DNA from: Chthoniobacter flavus
GTDB taxonomy: Bacteria; Verrucomicrobiota; Verrucomicrobiia; Chthoniobacterales; Terrimicrobiaceae
Length of the DNA stretch: 58,252 nt
Direction: 5' to 3'
Assembly: GCA_945860745.1 (NCBI GenBank)
Contig: CAMASH010000010.1
Coordinates: 1-58,252 of the forward strand
In this document: positions 34,577 to 41,650 of the stretch, in pieces
Layout of the letters: every line of letters begins with the position of its first letter
How positions within the stretch are numbered: position 1 is the stretch's first letter
Notes under the pieces: generated by a model
What the model was told of the DNA's origin: nothing
What the model saw: only the letters and a program-made list of their open reading frames with translations
The model's database searches: none
Made by a program: the position numbers and the translations under genes

Positions 34577-34963
34577 CGTGCGCAACCCCGGGGCGGTGCC
34601 GCGCCGGCGTAACCCCCCGCCCTGGTTGTGCCCGGCGGAGGGAGCTGAAACGCAGCCGGCCACGGATGGGGCTTCGCGGCAAAGCTCGCGGAGAGCGGAC
34701 CAGGGTCAATGCCGTTCGGGAATCAAGCAAAGATAGCGGTGACTTTGTCCTGGGAAGAGCCCGGGGAGTCGGCGCCGGCCGGAGCGTGACCGGGCCTGAC
34801 CCGTGCCCCGGCGGACACCGAGGGAAGAAGATCCCGGATTTTGATGGCGGGATGGGCCCTCACCTTTTGGGTGAGACTTCCCATGGCCTTGGGTGATTTC
34901 GCAAACCCCAGTCCCTCTTGGGTTTGCCCTCCGTGAACTCCGTGGTTCCTTTCGGTTTTTAGG
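34577..34963. other. Intergenic region upstream of the second 185-bp repeat
   Basis: This 387-bp stretch after the substrate-binding gene has no convincing ORF. It includes a short stem CTCACC/GGTGAG near 34860 and, at its right end, a member of the CCGTGG repeat family followed directly by the 185-bp repeat. Confidence 0.45.
34927..34960. repeat. Dispersed CCGTGG-type repeat
   Basis: CCTCCGTGAACTCCGTGGTT followed by CCTTTCGG and a T run matches the arms at 23181-23208 and 39006-39048. It directly precedes copy 2 of the 185-bp repeat. Confidence 0.6.
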
Positions 34964-35148
34964 ATCAAGGGAGTAACCCCGCTTGTTCTTTTGGCCTCTG
35001 GCTGCGTTGGTTATCCCCCGTGCACCCTGGCTCTCTCCTTCGTCGAGTCTCAGCCACCGGGTGCTTGGGCTCTGCTCCTTCGTCGCGCCTGGCCAGAGGC
35101 CAAAACTCCTGAGCCATCTTGCCACCTTTATTTCTTTACAGCTCCTTA
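34964..35148 (-). repeat. 185-bp repeat, copy 2 (inverted relative to copy 1)
   Basis: The minus strand here is colinear with 20788-20972: 11 substitutions, no gaps. The flank stem is longer in this copy, since TTTTGGCCTCTGGC pairs with GCCAGAGGCCAAAA over 14 bp. The differences between copies fall mostly outside the stem and the direct repeats. It lies 99 bp upstream of exbB. Confidence 0.85.
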
Positions 35149-35247
35149 CTCACCAGCCTTTTCGTCCTTTGCCGGAGGCTCTTCTTCGTGCGGCCCGGTC
35201 AGCCCACGCTTGCGCAGTGGCGGGAAGCCACTACGTTAACCCCTTTA

Positions 35248-35994
35248 ATGAAAACTGCCCTTGCGCTGTTCGCCGCGTTCCTCCCCGCCGTATCTTTGAT
35301 GGCGCAAACTGCCGGAGCGGTGCCCGAGCCGGCCAAGGCCACCAACCTCTGGCAGGTCTTTCTGGCCGGCGGGCCCATGATGATTCCGCTCGGCATTCTC
35401 TCGGTCATCACGGTGATGCTGATCCTCGTCTTTCTTTTCAGCATGCGCCGGGGTTGCATCGTTTCCGGCAGGTACATGCAGACGGCGGACGCCCTCATTC
35501 GCAACAAGGATTACCTCGGACTGCTCGCCATCTCGAACCGCCACAATGAAGCCGTCGCCCGTGTGATCCAGCGCACGATGGATTTCCTGACCAAAAATCC
35601 CAGGGCCACCATCACGGAGGCCCGCGACATCGCCCAGACCGAGGGCATGCGCCAGGCCAGCGCGCTCAACCAGCAGATCGCCTATCTGGCCGACATCGGC
35701 ACCATCGCGCCGATGCTCGGATTGCTCGGCACGGTCATCGGCATTGTGCAATCCTTCGGCGTGATCGCGGTGGATGCCGCGGCCACCCGCCCCACCCTGC
35801 TCGCGCAGGGCATCGGCGAGGCTCTCATTGCCACCGCCACCGGCCTGCTCATCGGCATCCCGGCCATGGCCGCTTATGCCTTCTTCCGCGGGCGGGCCCA
35901 GGGATTGATCTCCGAACTGGAAATCGCCAGCACCCACCTCCTCGCCCTGCTCAGCACCAGCGGCATCAAAGTTTCCGACAAGGATCTCCCGTGA
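35248..35994 (+). CDS. MotA/TolQ/ExbB proton-channel family protein
   Basis: It is the inner-membrane channel subunit that harvests proton motive force together with an ExbD/TolR partner. The 248-residue protein has an N-terminal signal-like segment (FAAFLPAVSLMAQ), then the three transmembrane helices of the family (PMMIPLGILSVITVMLILVF, APMLGLLGTVIGIVQSFGVI, EALIATATGLLIGIPAMAAY). The Thr/Gly-rich TGLLIGIP and LLGTVIGIV motifs are diagnostic. ATG 35248 follows TTAACCCC, with the frame open further upstream through repeat sequence that is not coding. The stop overlaps the exbD start by 4 bp. Confidence 0.92.
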   Translation: MKTALALFAAFLPAVSLMAQTAGAVPEPAKATNLWQVFLAGGPMMIPLGILSVITVMLILVFLFSMRRGCIVSGRYMQTADALIRNKDYLGLLAISNRHNEAVARVIQRTMDFLTKNPRATITEARDIAQTEGMRQASALNQQIAYLADIGTIAPMLGLLGTVIGIVQSFGVIAVDAAATRPTLLAQGIGEALIATATGLLIGIPAMAAYAFFRGRAQGLISELEIASTHLLALLSTSGIKVSDKDLP

Positions 35995-36404
35995 ATTTCC
36001 GCGCCCATGTTTATCCCGAGCGCATCATTTTCCAGATTGCGCCCATGGTGGACATCCTGCTCTTCCTGCTGGTGTTTTTCATCATGACGTGGAACTTCGC
36101 CCGCAACGAGGCCGAGATCGACGTGAAGATCCCCGCCGCCCGCGAAGGCAAGGAAAACCGCCGCCCCGTTGGCGAGGTCATCCTCAACGTGCGGCGGGAC
36201 GGCTCGATCTTCATGAACCGCCGCGCCATGTCCGCGGAGGAACTTTTGCAAACCCTCAAGCGCATCGCGGAGCTTTACCCCGACCAGGCGGTCGTTTTGC
36301 GCGGTGATCAGGACGCCGACTACAAATTCATCGTGGACGCCCTCGACATCTGCCGCGCGGCCAATATCTGGAACGTGGCCTTCGCCACCAGCAAACCGGA
36401 GTGA
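35991..36404 (+). CDS. ExbD/TolR-family biopolymer transport protein
   Basis: The 137-residue inner-membrane protein has one N-terminal transmembrane helix with the conserved Asp (APMVDILLFLLVFFIM) and then the periplasmic domain (VILNVRRDGSIFMNRR, LYPDQAVVLRGDQDADYKFIVDALDI). It couples proton flow through the ExbB partner to an envelope-spanning effector. The GTG start at 35991 overlaps the exbB stop (GTGA), and the stop overlaps the next start by one base, so the three genes are one translational unit. Confidence 0.92.
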   Translation: MNFRAHVYPERIIFQIAPMVDILLFLLVFFIMTWNFARNEAEIDVKIPAAREGKENRRPVGEVILNVRRDGSIFMNRRAMSAEELLQTLKRIAELYPDQAVVLRGDQDADYKFIVDALDICRAANIWNVAFATSKPE

Positions 36405-38947
36405 TGCGCCTCCTTGCCACCGCCCTGCTGATGGCCTCGGCGGGAGTGATGTTCGGCCAGGAGTTTTGGCAACCGGAAGTGCGCAAGGCCATCCCGGTCG
36501 AACAAAGCTCCCCCTCCCCGGAACCACCCACCGCGCCGGCCGTTCCGTTTGAGGGCATGCCGTCGCCGCCGCGGCCAACCTCGTCCGCACCGGCCGCGGA
36601 GCCGGGATTCACTCCCTATCGCCCCCCCCGCCGGACGGAGACCACCCCGGGGGCCCCCGCGCAGTCCGTCCCGACCCCGGACGAAAATGGGGCCATCCGC
36701 CTCAGTCCGGCCAATGCCATCGGGGAAGCCGCCGCCGCGGCCGACCTTGAACGCGCCAACAGCATTTATGCGCGGAAAATGTATGACTATGCAGCCACGG
36801 AATACGAAAAATTCCTCATCGCACACCCCAAGGCCAAGGGCCGCGACATGGCCCTCTTCCGCCTGGCCGAAAGCCACCGCCTCCTCGGCAATGACGATCC
36901 CGCCCGCGCCGCCTACGAAAACCTGGTGATGGAGTTCCAGGCGGGCGAATTCGCCGGTTCCGGGGCCTACCGTTTGGGCGAGTTCCTCTACGCGGAAAAA
37001 AAATACGACGCCGCGCTTGCCCAGTTTCAGGTGGCCGCTACCCAGGCCGGCAATGACGAGGTCCGTCTCTCCGCCCGCTACAATATCGCCCGCTCCTACG
37101 ATCGCCTGGGCCGCGAAGAGGAAGCGGCGAAAGCCTACGAGGAAGTCGCCGGCGTGGAGAAAAACAATCCCTACCGCGAATACGCCCGGCTTTCCCTGGC
37201 CGGGGCCGCGGCTGCCGCCGGACGAAAAACCGAGGCTCTGGAAACGTTCGGCCGGATCGCCGCCGGTTCCGGCCCCACCGCCGTGCGGGCCGAAGCCTCG
37301 GTCAAAGCCGCCGCCCTTGCCGCCGAACTCGGCGACAAGAAAAAGGCGGTCAAACTTTTCGCCGAGGCCCTCAATCTTTCCGAGTCGGGCCAATGGAAAT
37401 CCGTCGCCTTTCTTGGGGCCATGCGCCTGAACTACGAACTCGGCGACTATAAAAAAGCCGCCGCCATGGCCGGGAAACCCCCCGACGGCCTGCCCGACGA
37501 AACCCGCGCCGAAATGCTTCTCCTCGCCGCCAATTCCTACCGCCAGGACGGCAACGCCCGCGCCGCCCGCGCCGTCTATGACCGGCTCCTGCTGCAGTTC
37601 CCGGACTCCGCCCCTTCGCAGGACGCCCGCTTTCACCGGCTGGTCAGCATGTATCAACTCAACGATCCCGACCTGATGGCCGAGACCGAAAAGTTCCTCA
37701 AGGAATCGTCCAACCCGAAGGAACAAGCCCAGGTGAGGTTGCTCATGGCCGAAGCGCTTTTCAAGGCCGGCAAGTATGGCGACGCCGGCCCCATCTACGC
37801 CCAACTTCTCGGCAGCGAACTGGCCGATGATTTGAAGAACAAAGCCCTCTACAAACTCGGCTGGTGCCAGGCGCAGTCCGGCGATCCGGCCGGCGCCATT
37901 CAAACCTACAGCGAATACATCGCCAAAAATCCCAAGAGTTCCAATCTTGCCTCCGCCCTCACCCAGCGCGGCCTCGCCCTCCAGCAGACGAAGGACTATC
38001 CCGCCGCCCTGAAGGATTTCGACACCCTCATCGAGAAATACCAAGGCGCCGACCGCGAACTTGCCCTGCAACAGAAAGCCCTCATCCTCGGACAGCAGCA
38101 GGATTACAAAGGCATGATCAGCGTCTTCCGCCAGTTGCTTGCCGATTTTCCCAAAAGCTCCGCCGCCGGACAGGCCAATTTCTGGATCGGCTGGGCCGCC
38201 TTCGAAGAGAAGGATTACAAGGGCGCCCTCGCCAACCTCGAAGCCGCCCGCAAGCTCGACCCGGCTCAATACGACGAGCGCTCCGGTCTTCGCATCATCC
38301 TCTGCTACTACTACCTCCAGGACCGCCCCGGCCTCCTCCGCACCATGGCCGAAAACAAAAACCTCACCATTCCTGTCGAGATCACCCGCTGGCTCGGACG
38401 CAAGAGCTTCGAAGAGGGCGACTACGCCTCCGCCGAGCAATTCCTCCTGCCCGTCCTGAAGGATCCCAAGAACACCGAACCCGAAGTTCTGATCGAACTC
38501 GCCGAAGCCCAAATCCGCCAGGGCAAGGGCAAGGCGGCGGCCGCCGCCGCCGCCAAATACCTCGAAACCGCCCGCGATCCGCGCAGCCGCGCCCGTGGCC
38601 TCATGGCCCAGGCCAACGTCGAACTGGCCGACAAAAACTTCGATCAAGCCACCAAGCTCTGCGACGAAGCCCTTCTCCTCCAGCCCGAGGGCCGCCTCAA
38701 TGCCGAGGGCCGTTTTCTCACCGGTGAGATTTCCTACGCCAGGGGCGACTACGATGGGGCCGCCCGCGCCTTCATGACCATCGCCGTCCTCTACGACGAC
38801 GCCTCCCTGACTCCCCGCGCTCTGCGCCGCGCCGCCGAGGCCTACAAAAAGGCCGACAACACCCTCGAATCCCAAAAAGCCCTCCACGAACTCCAACGAC
38901 GCTATCCGGACTTCCCGAAAGCCGCCCATAACTCCACGGTGAATTGA
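36404..38947 (+). CDS. Large exported tetratricopeptide-repeat protein
   Basis: About 847 residues, with a signal peptide (LLATALLMASAGVMFGQ), a Pro-rich segment with many SPSPEPPTAPA-type stretches to about residue 110, then helical TPR units to the C-terminus. The repeats show the pattern AxxxYxxAxxxFxxxLxxxP (YDYAATEYEKFLIAHPKAKG, YDAALAQFQVAAT, YAGDA-like units). It probably lies in the periplasm or on the outer membrane as a scaffold. Position at the end of an ExbB-ExbD operon suggests it is the energised partner or its docking platform, in the place TolA/TonB would occupy, but no TonB box or TonB-like domain is visible. Confidence 0.8.
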   Translation: MRLLATALLMASAGVMFGQEFWQPEVRKAIPVEQSSPSPEPPTAPAVPFEGMPSPPRPTSSAPAAEPGFTPYRPPRRTETTPGAPAQSVPTPDENGAIRLSPANAIGEAAAAADLERANSIYARKMYDYAATEYEKFLIAHPKAKGRDMALFRLAESHRLLGNDDPARAAYENLVMEFQAGEFAGSGAYRLGEFLYAEKKYDAALAQFQVAATQAGNDEVRLSARYNIARSYDRLGREEEAAKAYEEVAGVEKNNPYREYARLSLAGAAAAAGRKTEALETFGRIAAGSGPTAVRAEASVKAAALAAELGDKKKAVKLFAEALNLSESGQWKSVAFLGAMRLNYELGDYKKAAAMAGKPPDGLPDETRAEMLLLAANSYRQDGNARAARAVYDRLLLQFPDSAPSQDARFHRLVSMYQLNDPDLMAETEKFLKESSNPKEQAQVRLLMAEALFKAGKYGDAGPIYAQLLGSELADDLKNKALYKLGWCQAQSGDPAGAIQTYSEYIAKNPKSSNLASALTQRGLALQQTKDYPAALKDFDTLIEKYQGADRELALQQKALILGQQQDYKGMISVFRQLLADFPKSSAAGQANFWIGWAAFEEKDYKGALANLEAARKLDPAQYDERSGLRIILCYYYLQDRPGLLRTMAENKNLTIPVEITRWLGRKSFEEGDYASAEQFLLPVLKDPKNTEPEVLIELAEAQIRQGKGKAAAAAAAKYLETARDPRSRARGLMAQANVELADKNFDQATKLCDEALLLQPEGRLNAEGRFLTGEISYARGDYDGAARAFMTIAVLYDDASLTPRALRRAAEAYKKADNTLESQKALHELQRRYPDFPKAAHNSTVN

Positions 38948-39005
38948 ACCCCGGATTGCACAGAAAATGCGCGGTTCCCGCCTCAACCCTGTCCGGGCCG
39001 CTGCC

Positions 39006-39048
39006 TTTATCCGTGCCCATCCGTGAAATCCGTGGTTAAAAACAAAGA
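39006..39048. repeat. Dispersed CCGTGG-type repeat
   Basis: ATCCGTGCCCATCCGTGAAA is followed by TCCGTGGTTAAAAACAAAGAG. It matches the arms in the 23123-23208 and 34927-34960 repeats. It lies between the TPR gene and the next small secreted protein. Confidence 0.6.
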
Positions 39049-39063
39049 GAGAACCTCGTGAGA

Positions 39064-39606
39064 ATGAAATCGTTTCTTCGCATCGCCCTCCTGATCGCCC
39101 TCGCGGCCACGGCCTCCCCGGCCGGGGAGGCCGTCCTCAACAAGCAGGACCTCACCACCATCAAAGGCAGCATCCTTCTGCCGGAGGGTTGGTTCCTCAA
39201 GGAAGATACCGACGACGGGGTCACCATCTATCAAATCACCCGCGAAAAAATCGAGAAGGAAGGCGACCCGTTCACCACCGGCCTCATCGTCACCGTCACT
39301 CCCAAGGTCACGGAACGCACGGAAATGAAGCCCAGCGCCTATGCCCTCGATCTCCTTCCCTCCGGCGATGACGAAGGGGCCAAAGACATGATCAAAACCG
39401 AGGAGGGCCCGCTGAAATCCTTCCGCGCCGGATATTTCATCGAGGGCGAATTGGGCAACATCAAGGTCGTGAATATCGCCAAGGCCAACGATGGCACCGA
39501 GACTCTCTATTTCCTGACCTGGCAGTCACCCGAAGCGGAAGATGCCGCCCTCAAGGACCTGCGCGAAAAAATCCTGTCCTCCTTCACGCCCGACCCCGCA
39601 TACTAG
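39064..39606 (+). CDS. Small secreted protein of unknown function
   Basis: The 180-residue protein has a signal peptide (MKSFLRIALLIALAATASPA). The mature part has a helix-strand layout (GSILLPEGWFLKEDTDDGVTIY, FTTGLIVTVTPKVTER, KVVNIAKANDGTETLYFLTWQSPEAEDAA). This is reminiscent of single-domain periplasmic proteins that bind small ligands, but it belongs to no family I can name. GTG 39058 is the alternative start. It follows the TPR gene after 116 nt containing a dispersed repeat, so co-transcription is uncertain. Confidence 0.65.
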   Translation: MKSFLRIALLIALAATASPAGEAVLNKQDLTTIKGSILLPEGWFLKEDTDDGVTIYQITREKIEKEGDPFTTGLIVTVTPKVTERTEMKPSAYALDLLPSGDDEGAKDMIKTEEGPLKSFRAGYFIEGELGNIKVVNIAKANDGTETLYFLTWQSPEAEDAALKDLREKILSSFTPDPAY

Positions 39607-39609
39607 ATT

Positions 39610-39649
39610 TCTCTGGAGGGCACTGCTTCGTCAGTGCCGAAGCCAGAGA
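39610..39649. terminator. Nested hairpin between convergent genes
   Basis: TCTCTGG (39610-39616) pairs with CCAGAGA (39643-39649), and inside it GGCACTG (39619-39625) pairs with CAGTGCC (39632-39638). It stands between two converging genes and probably serves as a bidirectional terminator. The sequence pattern (GGAGGGCnCnGCTTnGTCnGnGCC) recurs at 44789-44815. Confidence 0.5.
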
Positions 39650-39654
39650 TTTCC

Positions 39655-40347
39655 CTACCCCGGCGCGCGCCGGTTGAAAATGCGGAACCAATTGCCGAAA
39701 TGTTTCTTCAGCGCCTCGCGGCGCGAGAGATAATTTCCCGCCGGCGTTCCCCCTCTGCGCAGCGCCGCCAGCAGATTCGCCACACTCAGATTTTCCATCG
39801 CAAAGGCCGTTTCGCTGATGCCAACGGCCGAGGCATGGTGGGCGTCGCTGGAAGCCGTCATGGAAAGCCCGCGGTTTTTTGCGTAGGCGCGGGCCTTGTC
39901 ATTAAAATTCCGGCTGGTCACCGCCGCGTTGAAAACCTCGATCGCCTCCAGAGGCAATTCGTCCAGGAAGCTCTCATGAATGCCCGCCCGCCAGCGATCA
40001 TAAGGATGGGCCGGGATGGCCACGCCGCCCCGTTGCCGGATGGCCTCGAAGACCTCATGCACGGGCGCATCCCGCATGACCGGCAAAGTGGTGCCGATGC
40101 AGAGCAGATGCCCGTGAGCGGTCGAAACCTCCATGCCGGGAACGACCAGAAACCCATCCACCGGCAGCCCATCCGCCCGCTCGAGTCCCTTCTCGAGCAA
40201 GTCCTCGTGCACCTCGCAGGAATCGTGGTCCGTGATGGCAATCCCGTTCAACCCGCGGGCCCTGGCCGCGGCGATCAGCTCCTCCGGCGATGCGGCCGCA
40301 TCGGCGGAATAAAACGAGTGCAGGTGCAGATCGAAGCGGTAAAGCAT
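39655..40347 (-). CDS. PHP-domain phosphoesterase
   Basis: The 230-residue metal-dependent phosphoesterase has all four PHP metal-site motifs in order: DLHLHSFYSADAA, AITDHDSCEVHED, VAIPAHPYDRW and TASSDAHHASAVG. PHP proteins of this size include TrpH/RNase AM-like nucleases and 3',5'-nucleotide phosphatases; the exact substrate is not evident. I set the start at the ATG ending at 40347 because the PHP fold begins two residues later. The upstream extension of the frame has no domain-like content. It converges with the preceding gene and diverges from the first RND operon. Confidence 0.88.
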   Translation of the reverse strand: MLYRFDLHLHSFYSADAAASPEELIAAARARGLNGIAITDHDSCEVHEDLLEKGLERADGLPVDGFLVVPGMEVSTAHGHLLCIGTTLPVMRDAPVHEVFEAIRQRGGVAIPAHPYDRWRAGIHESFLDELPLEAIEVFNAAVTSRNFNDKARAYAKNRGLSMTASSDAHHASAVGISETAFAMENLSVANLLAALRRGGTPAGNYLSRREALKKHFGNWFRIFNRRAPG

Positions 40348-40419
40348 TGGAACGCACAATGAACGCGGGCGGGCCTGTTTTTGCAAATCCGGAAAACCCG
40401 GAATCGCCGCCTGCAAACA

Positions 40420-40448
40420 TTGACATCGTGAACGCCTCCCACTACCTA
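40420..40448 (+). promoter_or_regulatory. Promoter of RND operon 1
   Basis: A perfect TTGACA (40420-40425) and TACCTA (40443-40448) are separated by 17 bp. The same two hexamers at the same spacing precede the second RND operon, and both spacers contain ACGCCTCC. The -10 ends 8 nt before ATG 40457, consistent with a leaderless or near-leaderless transcript. Confidence 0.55.
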
Positions 40449-40456
40449 GCGTGGAA

Positions 40457-41641
40457 ATGAACCGCGCTCTCGCCGCTTTCTCCGGCCTCCTTTTCGCCGG
40501 ACTTTCCGCGTGCGAGAAAAAAGCCGCTCCGGTCGCCCCGCCCTTGAGCGTCACAGTCACTCCCGTGATTCAGCAGGATGTCTCCGAGATGAACACCTGG
40601 GTCGGTCTGCTCGATGGCTACCAGAATGCCGACATCCGGGCCCAGATCACCGGGTATCTGCTCACGCAGAATTACAAAGAGGGCTCCTTCGTAAAAAAGG
40701 GCGATATCCTTTTCACCATTGACCCCCGGCCGTTTCAAGCGGCGTTGGCCCAGGCCCAGGCCAACTACGGCCAGGCGCTGGCTCAGGCGCAACTGGCCCA
40801 GATCACCCTCGACCGCCAGGTCCAGCTCTACAAAACGAAGGTCATCAGCCAGCAGCAATACGACACGTTTTATCAAGACGCGCAGGCGGCCATCGCGGGG
40901 GCGGCCGCGGTGCAGGCCGCGGTGCAGACCGCGCAGATCAATCTGAACTACTGCACGATTACCACGCCCTTCGACGGCATCGTGGGTCTGGCCCAGGCGC
41001 AAATCGGCGACCTCGTTGGTCCCGGGGGCACGGCTTCGGTGCTCACGCAGATGTCCCAGGTGAATCCGATCAAGGTGAACTTCTCCATCACCGAGCAGGA
41101 ATATTTGCAGGCCTACGATCTTCTCAGTCAATTGCAGGCCGGCACGGTGGACAACGGCGAGGCAAAGCTGCAGCTCAAGCTGGCCGACAATACGATCTAT
41201 GAGCGCAGGGGGCGCTTCGATTTCGTCAACCGTCAGGTCAATACCGCCACGGGATCCATCCAGATCACGGCCCTTTTTCCCAACGATGACAACAAGCTGC
41301 GTCCCGGACTTTTTGCCCGCATCACCGCACCCGTGGCGGAACTCAAGGGGGCCCTCGTCGTTCCGCAGGCCGCCACGATGGAGTTGCAAGGCGGATATCT
41401 CGTGGCGGTGGTGGGCCCGGACAACGTCGCCAATCCGGTCCCGGTGAAGCTGGGTCCGGTCCAGGGTCCGATGCAGGTGATTACGGGAAACGTCAAAGTC
41501 GGTGACAAGGTGGTGGTCGGCGGAGTGGAAAAAATCCGGCCGGGCCTCAAGGTGAATCCGTCCCCCTGGCAACCGCCCGCGCCCGCGGCGAAGCCCTCCC
41601 CGTCCGCCACCCCGACGCCGAAACCGTCCCCCGCCGCCTAG
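40457..41641 (+). CDS. RND efflux periplasmic adaptor (membrane fusion) protein, operon 1
   Basis: It links an inner-membrane RND pump to an outer-membrane channel. The 394-residue protein has a lipoprotein signal (LLFAGLSACEKK) and the adaptor domain order. That order is a first lipoyl half (IRAQITGYLLTQNYKEGSFVKKGDILFTID), an alpha-hairpin (QALAQAQLAQITLDRQVQLY), a second lipoyl half (ITTPFDGIVGLAQAQIGDLV), then beta-barrel and proximal domains. A Pro/Ala-rich tail follows (PWQPPAPAAKPSPSATPTP). The start ATG 40457 is preferred over GTG 40451. The stop is 9 nt before the permease gene. Confidence 0.93.
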   Translation: MNRALAAFSGLLFAGLSACEKKAAPVAPPLSVTVTPVIQQDVSEMNTWVGLLDGYQNADIRAQITGYLLTQNYKEGSFVKKGDILFTIDPRPFQAALAQAQANYGQALAQAQLAQITLDRQVQLYKTKVISQQQYDTFYQDAQAAIAGAAAVQAAVQTAQINLNYCTITTPFDGIVGLAQAQIGDLVGPGGTASVLTQMSQVNPIKVNFSITEQEYLQAYDLLSQLQAGTVDNGEAKLQLKLADNTIYERRGRFDFVNRQVNTATGSIQITALFPNDDNKLRPGLFARITAPVAELKGALVVPQAATMELQGGYLVAVVGPDNVANPVPVKLGPVQGPMQVITGNVKVGDKVVVGGVEKIRPGLKVNPSPWQPPAPAAKPSPSATPTPKPSPAA

Positions 41642-41650
41642 AGCCCGCGC

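Noticed and set aside
34666-34896. A 76-codon plus-strand frame in the spacer before the second 185-bp repeat
   Set aside because: Composition is Gly/Arg-rich with no start signal or motif; judged to be spurious.
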